Assembly: GCF_001006305.1 (NCBI RefSeq) | Contig: NZ_LBHJ01000003.1 | Coordinates: 310,001 to 374,000, forward strand | Origin: Silvibacterium bohemicum | GTDB lineage: Bacteria > Acidobacteriota > Terriglobia > Terriglobales > Acidobacteriaceae | Direction of reading: 5' to 3' | DNA length: 64,000 bases | Shown: one piece after another, positions 43,078 to 52,327 of the stretch | Layout of the letters: each line of letters opens with the position of its first letter | Position numbering within the stretch: the stretch's first letter is position 1 | The notes under the pieces: generated by a model | What the model was told of the DNA's origin: nothing | The model's database searches: none | Seen by the model: only the letters and a program-made list of their open reading frames with translations | Translations under genes and position numbers: made by a program

Positions 43078-46000
43078 TCAGAATTGAAGTCTTAATGACA
43101 TCTGCATCGATCGCGGCCCGCCTTGCTGATAAAGCGGACTTAGGGTGCCGAGGCTTTCATTCAGTGTTTGGGTCGCCTGGCCGAATTGAACCCCGCCGTA
43201 ATAAGGATAGATATATCCAAAATCTGGATGATTCAGGATGTTGAACATCTCAGCTCGGAATTGGAGATTCAACCGATCGACTATGGGAAACGACCGCCGA
43301 ACCGCCAGGTCCAATTGATTCATCCCGAACCCACGCACAAAGTTTCGCGGCGCGTTTCCATAGGCGTTGCTTGGTGGCACTGCAAAGGCCGCAGGATTGA
43401 TTTGCCGATTTCCTGGGATCCCTTGGACATGAAGATACACAGGAACATTGGGAACCAAATTCAGACCCTGATAGGCTGACTGTCCATTGGGAAGCGTAAT
43501 CTGGTTCCCGTCAAGGATAACCGGGAATGCACCTCTCGCCGTGAGGCGAGTATCGAGTGACCAATGGTGTGTAAGCGTGCCGATCAGCGCGCCAGAATGA
43601 GTCGTAGGGAAGTCGTAGGTCGCTGCCAGATTGAAATTGTTGCGCAGATCATAATCCGAGTTGCCACGGATCTGCGCAAAATCCGTGTCCTGTGAACCAA
43701 AGTCTATGGAGTGTGCCCAGTTATACGACCCGAGCACTTGCAGCCCCCGACTGAGCGTTCGTTGAAACTTGACCTGTAAGGCGTTGTAGCTGGAGGTGGT
43801 CCCAGACGTCTCTTGTACGATACCGTATGAGCTAAAGTCTCCGGTGGCCGGAGAAATATCCTGCTGTGATAATAACCGCCTGCCGTTGCTTCCAACGTAG
43901 GATATGGTGAGCGTCTGAGACCTGCCAAGCGCCTGCTCTACACTTACATTCCATTGCAATGTATACGGAAGTTGCAGTCTTGTTGGGAAGTAATATGCCT
44001 GTGCGTTGTATGGAGCAATAGGCGGGTTGGCGATAGATAGATTAACTTGCGCTGGGGCGAGTGGATAGCTGGAACCAAAGTATAGCCCTTCTGAGTTTTG
44101 TCCCACGCTATTGCCGAACGCCTGAGTTGAAGTCTGTTGTCCAGAATCGAAGAACACACCGCCGCCTGCCCTCAAGACGGTTTCTCGACCGGGCTCTTGA
44201 TGAGCTATGTAAGCGATGCCGAGGCGTGGCGCAAAGTTGTAGTAGGTGGTCTTCCAAAAACGGGTGCCCGTTGGCGCTAGGTTAAGACTTGATGGGTCTC
44301 CGAGATTCCCCTGCACGATGTAAGGCAACGCCTGAGATGTCGAAGAGGGAGGCGGATTCACCTCCCATCGCAACCCCAATGAGAGATTGAGTCGATGGCT
44401 CGCCTTCACTTCATCTTGGATGTATATCGCGAAATTGCTATATGCCGGATAACTCGTCGAAGTAACATCGACAATGCCAGCTTCAGATATGTTGGCAAGA
44501 ACACCGGTATCGCTGTCGAATATGGAGGTGACATTTGGCGACGACGGCGCAAGTCGCGATGAAATCCTCCGAAAAGTGGCACCGACTTTTAGTGTTTGAC
44601 GTCCATAGGAAATACTTGTGCTGTCGTTGACATTCGATGCGTGCTGAGGCTGAGTAGCGCGATCCTGCGTCAAAGCTTCATCATAGCCAGCAAAATATAG
44701 ACCGAATCCAGCGGATGCGTCTGGATGTGTTGCAGCATCTATACCCTGTAGCTGTAAGAAAGTTACGGGCGTGGCACCGCCAAAGCTGTCGAAGGCCGAA
44801 GAGCTACTGCCCGTGCTGGCCGTGTAATTGATGCGAAAGTCGTTGGCGATCTTCTCCGACAGCTCGGAGGTGATTCCTAAGGTGTTCGTGTAGTTGCTTT
44901 GGCGTGTGGTGTCAATTTCCGAGAGGCCATTGTCGTAGCGTGACTCTGTAGCGCTTTGGGTGTCACTGAAGCGGAAAAACAGTTTGATCTTTGACGTGAG
45001 TTGTTGATCAAATCTAATGCTCGTGGAATTGAGACTGCTTGGTAGCGAATATGCCTCAGCAAATGGCGCTAATCCGTTAGGAAGTGCGGTTCCAGTCGGC
45101 ACCGGGAAGGCGTTAAGCAGCGGCTGGAGTATGGCTGGGGCGGCTTGCCGGAGTGACATCGACGGAACATAGGTCGTTAGTGCCGCCTGGGGCTCTGTGA
45201 GGCGAAGCCCTTCATAAGAGAAGAAAATGAAGGACTTATTTTTCCCATCGTAGAGCTTGGGAATCCGAACCGGTCCACCAAGGGTTCCCCCAAAATCATT
45301 CTGCCGTTCCGCGGTCTTTCGAGTGATCGGTGTTGTGGTGTCATTGAACCAATTGTTGGCATCGAGTGCGTCATTACGCAGGTAATCGAATAATGTTCCA
45401 TGCACATCATTTGTGCCAGAGCGGGTCTCGAAGGCAAGTTGACCTCCCGGAGACAGTCCGTATTCTGCGGAATAACTTGAACTTTGAACACGAAACTCTT
45501 GAAGATCATCGACGGATACAAGGCTTTGGGTTGTGCCCAGCGCGGTCGCCGCAGCAACCGATCCGCTCGTACCGGCTGATGCCCGGCCATCGATGTACCC
45601 GCTCGTATTGGCATTCACCCCGTCGACCGTGTACGCGTTTGATTCTGTACGCTGCCCATTAACGCTGAATTCTCCTGCGACTCCTACGCTGCTAGACGTC
45701 TGCGGACTGGTGGTAGTCACTCCCGGTGTGAGCTGGATCAGGTCCTGGAAGCTACGGCCATTTAGCGGCATGTTCGCGACGAAGTTGCGATCAACCACCG
45801 TGCTCACTGAGCCATCTGTAGTGTTGATGGTCAGGCCGCTGCCGTCGACAGTAATGCTTTGTTGAGCGGAACCCACCTTCAGGATGAGTTGCAGGTGCTT
45901 ATCATCGCCGACATTGAGGGTGATGTTGTCGATGGCGATGTCCGCGAAGGATTGCTTCGAGACAAAAAGAGCGTAGTGGCTTGGTTTAAGAAAAGAGAAA

Positions 46001-46227
46001 CTTGTGCTTCCAGATTTCCCGCTCGTAGAGCGCTGTTCCTGGTTTGTGTCGGTATTCCGGATAACTACCGATGCATCGGGGATGACGGCTCCTGTGGTAT
46101 CCGTGATACTGACCGTGAGACTTGCAGAACTAGCTTGAGCTAAGACGGTCGGTTGCTGTCCGAGAGAAAACAGCGCAACAAACATCCAGAGAAAATACTT
46201 AGAAAGAAGCGTCTTAAATCGGGGCAT
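43078..46227 (-). CDS. Oar-like TonB-dependent receptor
   Basis: A 1049-residue outer-membrane receptor. After a signal peptide (MPRFKTLLSKYFLWMFVALF.. VLAQA) comes a carboxypeptidase-regulatory-like beta-sandwich (about 32-120: SLTVSITDTTGAVIPDASV), a plug domain (MPLNGRSFQDLIQLTPGV, NAYTVDGVNANTSGY), and a large beta-barrel ending in the outer-membrane signature MSLRLQF. I chose the ATG at 46227 because GAGGAG precedes it. In proteobacterial lasso clusters a TonB receptor next to the isopeptidase is thought to import the lasso peptide or its metal complex; the same role is inferred here. Confidence 0.92.
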   Translation of the reverse strand: MPRFKTLLSKYFLWMFVALFSLGQQPTVLAQASSASLTVSITDTTGAVIPDASVVIRNTDTNQEQRSTSGKSGSTSFSFLKPSHYALFVSKQSFADIAIDNITLNVGDDKHLQLILKVGSAQQSITVDGSGLTINTTDGSVSTVVDRNFVANMPLNGRSFQDLIQLTPGVTTTSPQTSSSVGVAGEFSVNGQRTESNAYTVDGVNANTSGYIDGRASAGTSGSVAAATALGTTQSLVSVDDLQEFRVQSSSYSAEYGLSPGGQLAFETRSGTNDVHGTLFDYLRNDALDANNWFNDTTTPITRKTAERQNDFGGTLGGPVRIPKLYDGKNKSFIFFSYEGLRLTEPQAALTTYVPSMSLRQAAPAILQPLLNAFPVPTGTALPNGLAPFAEAYSLPSSLNSTSIRFDQQLTSKIKLFFRFSDTQSATESRYDNGLSEIDTTRQSNYTNTLGITSELSEKIANDFRINYTASTGSSSSAFDSFGGATPVTFLQLQGIDAATHPDASAGFGLYFAGYDEALTQDRATQPQHASNVNDSTSISYGRQTLKVGATFRRISSRLAPSSPNVTSIFDSDTGVLANISEAGIVDVTSTSYPAYSNFAIYIQDEVKASHRLNLSLGLRWEVNPPPSSTSQALPYIVQGNLGDPSSLNLAPTGTRFWKTTYYNFAPRLGIAYIAHQEPGRETVLRAGGGVFFDSGQQTSTQAFGNSVGQNSEGLYFGSSYPLAPAQVNLSIANPPIAPYNAQAYYFPTRLQLPYTLQWNVSVEQALGRSQTLTISYVGSNGRRLLSQQDISPATGDFSSYGIVQETSGTTSSYNALQVKFQRTLSRGLQVLGSYNWAHSIDFGSQDTDFAQIRGNSDYDLRNNFNLAATYDFPTTHSGALIGTLTHHWSLDTRLTARGAFPVILDGNQITLPNGQSAYQGLNLVPNVPVYLHVQGIPGNRQINPAAFAVPPSNAYGNAPRNFVRGFGMNQLDLAVRRSFPIVDRLNLQFRAEMFNILNHPDFGYIYPYYGGVQFGQATQTLNESLGTLSPLYQQGGPRSMQMSLRLQF

Positions 46228-46277
46228 AGGTCTCCTCTGGCTCAACTGAGCCATGAAATCGATAGACATCGTGTTTC

Positions 46278-49200
46278 TTACTCGGTTCGGCCAGCCTGCC
46301 TGAAGGCCTGGAGGCGCTCGATAGTACTGTCGAGCCGGCTCTCCTGAACCCGTAGATCGGCAAGAAGCTGCTCGATTAGATCTGGGTTGTGATTTGCGGG
46401 GAGACTTGAAGGGGACAGTGTGAGATCTACCGTGAGTAGACGATCCAGCTGCTCACTGTTCAGGTTTAGAGTCTGAGTCGCGACCCGGAGGTCGGCGACC
46501 GTTTGGATGGCTGGATCGGTAGGAAGTTCTGAAGCCGGCGATCGCGCACTCTGATCCTTGAACAGGGGCGCTAGGCTGCTATCCAGAGAAGACAATTCTT
46601 GGCTGAATGCGCGAATATGTTTGCCCAACAGGGTGAGCCACAACATCCGCTCGTCAGGCTGCATCGACGTGAGTTCGCCTGTGGTGAAATCGGTCGCAAC
46701 GATTTGATGAATGCTCCATGCTTCTCTATGCAATAACGAGCAGTATCTAAGCGAGTCATTCGCGATGTCTCGAATCCGGCCGTTAAGGTCAGAGTCTGGT
46801 ACGCCGGATGAGGAAAGGGATGTGCGGAGGTCGGAATCGAGCGGAATTCGTTGATCTTCAATCGAGATTGCATGGAGTGATTCGACGACTGGTTCTTTGT
46901 GCGGTGGCCCCGGCGCGGCGGATTCATCGCCGGAATGGAGATCAACTCGGAATTCATGGTTAAAGCGTAGTGGGGCAAAGACGCTCTCAACTGCCTCCTT
47001 TTGTGCCCTCGTCTCAAAGACTCCATTGACGGAAGTGCCCCCGTCGGGCATCCGCTCTACGTTGACTACCCGCTCAACTTCCGGGCCGAGATTGTTAAGT
47101 AGCAGGAGGACCTCGAGGGTAAGATGGGCATCCGAACGCCCGTTAGCGGAATCGCGTGGGACTCTGGCCGTAAGATCCTCAGGTTCGACCGTTGGTGTGA
47201 AGTCGCGCTCCAATTGTGGACTCGCAGGCAGGAGTTCGTACGTCAGCTCTTCGAATCGATACTCCCGAGTCTGATGATGGTCTTGAATGGTGAATCTTTC
47301 TTTGACAGGTCGCCTTGTGTCCGAGGTGAGAGTCAGGTCCGCAGCGATAACCGTTGGCTGCTCCGATGTGGCAGTGTTCACGTATGAGATCTCGTAGCCG
47401 CTGGCTTCTTGGTGCGCCGTGAGCTTCGCCGCAGTGGCGGTTAGTGCTTCGAAGTCGTCCGCTTCGGGAAGGTGTATCCAAGCTGCATCAACGGTATCTT
47501 TCGGGGACTTGGTTGGGGAATGGACGCGATGTTTAGCCGAGTAGTCGGTTGCCTTACCGTCTTGGTTGACCCAATGTCCTGCGACGAGCTTCCCGGCGCG
47601 ATCGTGAAACTGCAAAGCTCGCCGCGACGGAGCCCTGCCACGCAGGCTGTCAACCGTTCCACTCTCCACTATCTGCCCTTGCCCTGAACGGACTTCAAAG
47701 GCAAACGTGCGATGCATCGCCCCATCAGAAGGGATGGCGGCGTTTTCGCGATCCAGCGAGTCATCGAGCAACGTGGTGGCCGACACCGGAGCGGCGGTCT
47801 TCCTCGTATGGGAATAATGAAGCAAGATTCCGAATCCCAGCAGCACAGCTCCTGTTGCGAGAGCAACGGGAAACGACATCGACCAATTGCGGTGGGCCAG
47901 CCAAGAGAGGAATCTCCTCCATGTAGGTAACTTCGTCCTGTCGCGCTGGATTCTCCCAATAGCGTGGAATTCGACTTCTGGGAGCGTGGGATTATCCGTC
48001 GTGAACACTTCGCCTGCTGCCTCCTCTGCTGGCAAATCCTGGTAAGAGACGTTCACCACGGGTGCGCCACCGCTCCAGGTCATTTCAGCAGTCAAGTTTC
48101 GGCCGTCGCTCAACTCCACATAGGCCCGTTGAAGGCTGGCTCCGTCGAGGTCTTCTTCAAGGAGATCGAGGTAGAGAAGCGGGATTCCTTGCTCACTGAA
48201 TACCTCCACGAACTCGGGCCGGCCAACAGAGTCAAGATTGTTGAGCTGGAATTCGTTGAACTCCCCATTCACAACAGTCGTTCCGAGTACTTGGCCGTTG
48301 ACGGCAACTTGCAGCTGCGTTGGGCGGTGCTCAAATGTCTCCCGTTCCTTCCGCCGTAGTCGTGGTCGCCTCCGCTCCGTAATGCTGCCCGTGCTGGGAG
48401 GATCGTTGTCGTCGTGCTCGCCTTCGTCGGAGGAGAAATGCATGTCGAGGCTCGGAATTCCCAGAATTTCATTCGCGGTATCGAGGCATGTCCTGCAGCT
48501 CACGAGGTGCGCCAGTTCGGTTGTGCTCAGAGGGCGCTCTGATTCGTCGTCGTATCTTATGGAGATCTCTTCCTTTGACAGGCATACGCCCTCGGCTCTG
48601 GAAAGGATGCGCTCGCGCAGTTCGGCCTTGAGCTCTGCCGGATCGTCGGGCAGATTTTCTTTCTGTGGTCGTGAGGTTTCCATTCGCTTTTCGCGCCCGC
48701 TCAAGCCTTTGGACTCCGAGCGTTGCTCTCGTTCTCCTTGGTTCAGGAAATGGAGAACTCCGGGACGAGTAACGTAGGCTTTCGCTTCTTGTCGAGCGAT
48801 ATGTGTCAGCTTATCTACCGCGGCGCGGTCCGCTCTGAGGAGCTGCGCGATCTCACTGGGGTAGTAGCCAAAGAAGAACCGCAGGATCAGGACACTTCCC
48901 GCCTTGTGTGTCATGCGTCTAGTGCACGCATACTCACAGATCTTGGTCAGCTGGCTGCGCACCAGGAGAAGCTTGCTTCCATCCACTGCCGAAAGGGCGA
49001 TTTGGACCGAATCAAAGTCGCTGATCTCAAGGTTAGAGACTGCGTCGCGCCCGTTGCGGCGAGTTTTTGAGATGAACAGGTTTTTGAGGGTTCTATATAG
49101 GTAAGCACGAATCCGGTCAGCATCGCCCATTTGCAGGGTCGATCGCGACTGCACAAACCTTACATACAGGTCCTGAACCAGATCCTCAGCCTCCTCCCTC

Positions 49201-49310
49201 GAACCGTGGTACAGATCGCGGGCGTTCTTTAGGAGCCAACCATAGTGATCGAGAAAGATCTCTTCGAGATCCTGAGACTTCTCGATCTTTGGTGTTCGCA
49301 TCGGGCCCAC
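46278..49310 (-). CDS. Single-chain sigma factor / zinc anti-sigma / membrane sensor fusion
   Basis: A 1010-residue protein with an unusual order. Residues 15-85 match sigma region 2 (HYGWLLKNARDLYHGSREEAEDLVQDLYVRF, shortened; then RIRAYLYRTLKNLFISKTRR); residues 138-180 match region 4 (VLILRFFFGYYPSEIAQLLR). Residues 268-275 are HLVSCRTC, the H-x3-C-x2-C zinc anti-sigma motif. An extra beta-rich domain (about 328-425) is followed by one span (about 477-499) and a ~510-residue outer domain ending in coiled-coil-like helices. So transcription factor, inhibitor and sensor are one chain; release would need proteolysis. GTG start has AAAGGAG upstream. It heads the operon with the TonB receptor 50 bases downstream, a FecI-FecR-like logic. 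Confidence 0.8.
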   Translation of the reverse strand: MGPMRTPKIEKSQDLEEIFLDHYGWLLKNARDLYHGSREEAEDLVQDLYVRFVQSRSTLQMGDADRIRAYLYRTLKNLFISKTRRNGRDAVSNLEISDFDSVQIALSAVDGSKLLLVRSQLTKICEYACTRRMTHKAGSVLILRFFFGYYPSEIAQLLRADRAAVDKLTHIARQEAKAYVTRPGVLHFLNQGEREQRSESKGLSGREKRMETSRPQKENLPDDPAELKAELRERILSRAEGVCLSKEEISIRYDDESERPLSTTELAHLVSCRTCLDTANEILGIPSLDMHFSSDEGEHDDNDPPSTGSITERRRPRLRRKERETFEHRPTQLQVAVNGQVLGTTVVNGEFNEFQLNNLDSVGRPEFVEVFSEQGIPLLYLDLLEEDLDGASLQRAYVELSDGRNLTAEMTWSGGAPVVNVSYQDLPAEEAAGEVFTTDNPTLPEVEFHAIGRIQRDRTKLPTWRRFLSWLAHRNWSMSFPVALATGAVLLGFGILLHYSHTRKTAAPVSATTLLDDSLDRENAAIPSDGAMHRTFAFEVRSGQGQIVESGTVDSLRGRAPSRRALQFHDRAGKLVAGHWVNQDGKATDYSAKHRVHSPTKSPKDTVDAAWIHLPEADDFEALTATAAKLTAHQEASGYEISYVNTATSEQPTVIAADLTLTSDTRRPVKERFTIQDHHQTREYRFEELTYELLPASPQLERDFTPTVEPEDLTARVPRDSANGRSDAHLTLEVLLLLNNLGPEVERVVNVERMPDGGTSVNGVFETRAQKEAVESVFAPLRFNHEFRVDLHSGDESAAPGPPHKEPVVESLHAISIEDQRIPLDSDLRTSLSSSGVPDSDLNGRIRDIANDSLRYCSLLHREAWSIHQIVATDFTTGELTSMQPDERMLWLTLLGKHIRAFSQELSSLDSSLAPLFKDQSARSPASELPTDPAIQTVADLRVATQTLNLNSEQLDRLLTVDLTLSPSSLPANHNPDLIEQLLADLRVQESRLDSTIERLQAFRQAGRTE

Positions 49311-49401
49311 GATTGTCTCCTTTACTAAGCTCTACGCACAGAGCTTCGGTTTCTTCTCTCAGTGCAGATGGTCGCTTGCAATCAAGACATGGCCACCGTT
49401 T

Positions 49402-49428
49402 AAGGTCAGATCAAGGTCAGAAATGACC
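49402..49428. promoter_or_regulatory. GGTCA direct repeats ahead of the sigma-fusion gene
   Basis: AAGGTCAGA occurs at 49402-49410 and again at 49413-49421, exactly 11 bases apart. The second copy also forms the palindrome GGTCA-GAAA-TGACC (49415-49428). Tandem repeats with an 11-base period suit OmpR-type response regulators. They lie about 95-120 bases upstream of the fusion gene start. The gap 49311-49740 has no gene that I recognise. Confidence 0.5.
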
Positions 49429-49740
49429 GCTCTTCAAAGGATGGAAGCCCCTTGAGGAGATGCAGAGAGAAGTTTTCTGAGGCGCTTTCGCCCTTTGGGC
49501 AGGCGCAACCTCAGGACGTTTTCGGAGGAGGCGGAAGCTTCGATGCGACGTACCTGACTGGTTATCGGGTTATCGCGGGGGAGGGAAGTCTTCTATTGAG
49601 GTTAGGGTTTACCGAGGCACATTGGCTCTCGGTCCCTGGGTTGAGGAGATCGTGCCAGCCTGGTTCGTGGACCCTGGTAGGCTGCGGACCGTTTCACCGG
49701 CTGAATCGGCTTCCAGCGATCGGCATCATCAGTTCGAGCA

Positions 49741-50511
49741 CTATTCTGAAAACGCCGACGCGGATTGGGGGGAGGACGGGCCGGACGGGATCAATCTGAA
49801 TCCCTGTCCTCTGACGTTCTCGATCAAGGCTTCGAAACCGCTATTGTCAAGCTTTTTGCGGAAGCGCTTAATCACACCGCGGAGCGACTCTACTGTCTTG
49901 TCCAGGTCCCGCCGTCCCCACGCACCATCCAGAAGTTCCTGCGACGGGACAATGCGAGCTGGGTTCGTTGCGAGAATCTCGAGGATGCGTGACTCTTTAG
50001 CGGTGACCGATATCGACTTTTCGTTGTTAGCAAGAACATGGCAGCTCTTGTCCAAGACAAATCTGCCCACGCCCAGGCGGTGCGTGGTGCTTTTCCGCTT
50101 ACCGGTGTCTCGCTCGTAGCGTCTGATATGGGCATGCAGGCGCGAGATGAGGAGCTGGACGGAGGTATTCTTCAGGATGTAGCCGTCAGCCCCGGCGTGT
50201 AGGGAGGCAAGTTCATACCACTCTCCCTCCAGCACCGTATAGATGAGGATTGGCAGTCCTACCTTGGCTGCCCGGAGTTCGAAGACCAGGCCGATTCCGC
50301 TGGCGTTCTCGTTGGACCCCTCTCTTGGCCCCAGATCGAAGTCGACAAGAATCAGGTCGAATTTCGACTCATCTACTAGCCTTCGTGCAGTTTCCGCGTT
50401 ATCCGCCAACTGCACTTCGAACCCAAAATTGCGAAGCGTACGTTGTAGACCGTCGGCGACAACGGCTTCGTCGTCTACCAGAAGTATTGAATGAATCGAG
50501 TTCATAACCAT
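49741..50511 (-). CDS. OmpR/PhoB-type response regulator
   Basis: A 256-residue two-domain regulator. The receiver domain (about 7-125) has acidic residues DDE, phosphoacceptor Asp57 (LILVDFDLGP) and the conserved Lys in GYILKNTS. The C-terminal winged helix (about 155-240) has SVTAKESRILEILATNPARIV and the end VENVRGQGFRLIP. I chose MVMNS at 50511 (or MNS at 50505), since upstream codons are outside the domain. No kinase is adjacent; the orphan kinase at 22772 is a candidate partner. GGTCA repeats precede both this gene and the neighbouring sigma-fusion gene. Confidence 0.9.
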   Translation of the reverse strand: MVMNSIHSILLVDDEAVVADGLQRTLRNFGFEVQLADNAETARRLVDESKFDLILVDFDLGPREGSNENASGIGLVFELRAAKVGLPILIYTVLEGEWYELASLHAGADGYILKNTSVQLLISRLHAHIRRYERDTGKRKSTTHRLGVGRFVLDKSCHVLANNEKSISVTAKESRILEILATNPARIVPSQELLDGAWGRRDLDKTVESLRGVIKRFRKKLDNSGFEALIENVRGQGFRLIPSGPSSPQSASAFSE

Positions 50512-50604
50512 CCAAACATGGGAAAGAAACGAGTTCTTGTATAGAGGGGATGTCTCGACCAACGGTCTACGCCACTTTTGGGGTCTCTTAGACCGGCCGT
50601 TAAC

Positions 50605-50651
50605 GGTCATTATAGACACTGCCTTGGTCAATGCAATCTGGAATGCGGTCA
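50605..50651. promoter_or_regulatory. Three GGTCA direct repeats with 21-base period
   Basis: GGTCAT at 50605, GGTCAA at 50626 and GGTCAA at 50647, spaced exactly 21 and 21 bases. They lie about 94-140 bases upstream of the response-regulator start, as for an autoregulated promoter, and share the core of the repeats ahead of the sigma-fusion gene. Confidence 0.55.
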
Positions 50652-50772
50652 ATATCGACTAATTTTTAGACCACCCGGTAGGAGGCGTTCATAGAGAATT
50701 CACCGCCAAGGTGCAAATAAAATGCCGTCCACGCCGGATATCAGTTTTATCTACGTCCGTGGATAGCCCAGA

Positions 50773-51063
50773 TCAGGGCTTGCGGGGGTTCTTTTTCTTC
50801 AAAGGTTTCAGCTTGGTACGTTCCACGACCGCCTTCATATACAGATCGGGTCGCGTCCCAAGGGTTTGCACGAGGTTGAAGACGACGCTGAACCGGGGGT
50901 CCTGTTTGCCGGTTTCAATGTTGCTGACGTAATTCTGGCCGTACCCTGCATTGGCTGCGAGCTGGGCTTGGGACCAACCCTTTTTCTTCCGCAGGGCCTT
51001 CAGGACAGATCGGAATGCCTGATCGAAAGTCTCCGGCTTTGGCTGTCGTTTCGATGGCGGCAT
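50773..51063 (-). CDS. XRE-family regulator
   Basis: A 96-residue protein with one XRE HTH at about 15-72 (FRSVLKALRKKKGWSQAQL, then YVSNIETGKQDP) and a basic C-terminal tail (KLKPLKKKNPRKP) that may add non-specific DNA contacts. It faces away from the response regulator. A perfect 9-4-9 palindrome 32 bases upstream is the likely self-operator. No antitoxin partner is evident. Confidence 0.87.
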   Translation of the reverse strand: MPPSKRQPKPETFDQAFRSVLKALRKKKGWSQAQLAANAGYGQNYVSNIETGKQDPRFSVVFNLVQTLGTRPDLYMKAVVERTKLKPLKKKNPRKP

Positions 51064-51094
51064 CTCTCAATCATTTCGAGGTTTTCGCCGCAGC

Positions 51095-51116
51095 TCGATG
51101 CACGTTCGTGCATCGA
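51095..51116. promoter_or_regulatory. Palindromic operator upstream of XRE gene
   Basis: Perfect palindrome with arms TCGATGCAC and GTGCATCGA and spacer GTTC. The distance to the start codon (32 bases) is the same as at the XRE gene near position 262. Confidence 0.6.
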
Positions 51117-51431
51117 CATATTGAAAGGAAAGGTGATACTCAAGGCATCCTTCAGAACGACACGCTCTCTATGCCTAGTATAGAAGGCTGTCGGTCCACA
51201 CGGGGCTAGGAGCGGACGAAGGCCGGGTGCGTTCGTCGAAAGACTCAGAGTGCGGGACGGTGAGGTCAAAAATGGGAGTTCGAGATGAGGGCGTCTCTCC
51301 CGAACCCCAGACGCCCATACGCGGCGGAGTTGCAACCGGACGATGCAGGGGACCATTTAGGAACGGTTACAGTCGAACCAATACAAGCGAGACAGACTAC
51401 ACGTTCCGTTCCCCCTCGGAGCGGAGCGTGT

Positions 51432-51477
51432 ACAGCACAAATTGTGCTGTAATTAAAATAGTCTAATATCGACTATT
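51432..51477. promoter_or_regulatory. Paired palindromes, first copy of the AATAGTC operator
   Basis: ACAGCACAA and TTGTGCTGT (51432-51450, one central base) are followed seven bases later by AATAGTC-N7-GACTATT (51457-51477). The second motif is repeated at 52270-52290 ahead of another XRE gene, with nearly identical centre and flank. Confidence 0.55.
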
Positions 51478-52269
51478 CCCAAATAAACTTTTGCAACCGC
51501 GCCTCAGTGCCAGCAACCAAAGCTGCCTGACGGAATCCCGCAATGTGAGGTCTTGGGGGCGAGGCCTACCGCGAGGAATGGCACGATCGGGGGTCTACCT
51601 CTTAACGGAAGGCGATCGCCACCTCTAGTTAGGCCGATTAACGACTTGCGAGGGTGCTACGGCCGTCATTGTCGCCCAGGGGCGCCCCATAGCCAGGTGG
51701 GTTTTCGTTCTCGCTCGCCCGCGAGCAGCCTCTTATAAGCCAAGCACAGAAAGCCGAGCCGGACTCATGCTTGACCCACATTCGAGTCGGCCTTTCGTAG
51801 GGGGAAGCAGAGGATTCGGGCGACGCAGTACCGCCATGTGGAAGAGTCAGACCAGAACCTGCAGGCATTCCTTGAAATCTACTGTGCGATTGTTCTAAGT
51901 ACACCCTACAACGACTTCGGCACGCATTCGGGAGAATGCGAAACGAGCTCGGACGACTTCTCTCTACGCTGTCGTAACTGTAAGCCTTACATTTGGTTAC
52001 GCGACATGAGAAGATGAAATTACGGATTGGCAATCGAATCCGATCCACCGGTTAACCGATACCCAGATCAAATCTAGAGAACCCCGAGATTCCTCCCGTG
52101 CCTCGGTGTCGGAATTCAAGCCGCGATCATCAACTGCAGTCCTTAATCATTGAAAGCCTGGTTACGTAGTGAAGACCTGCCTGCTCAAGCTCGTAACAAA
52201 TCCGATCCAGGAACAGGAAGGCATTTTACATTGTACGCCAGATCTCTCGATCGGATTCTCTTTTCAGGA
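51478..52269. other. Gene-free interval between two matching operators
   Basis: About 790 bases bounded by two copies of the same operator. Open frames here are short or lack any family-like pattern, so I see no protein gene. An RNA gene or decayed sequence is possible. Confidence 0.4.
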
Positions 52270-52298
52270 AATAGTCTATTTTGGACTATTCCAAAATA
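52270..52298. promoter_or_regulatory. Overlapping palindromes upstream of XRE gene
   Basis: AATAGTC-N7-GACTATT (52270-52290) overlaps a perfect palindrome with arms TATTTTGGA and TCCAAAATA around CTAT (52277-52298). The latter has the 9-4-9 geometry seen at two other XRE genes and ends 29 bases before this start codon. Confidence 0.6.
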
Positions 52299-52327
52299 GT
52301 TTTTAGCGTGGACGTCAGTGGACGTTC

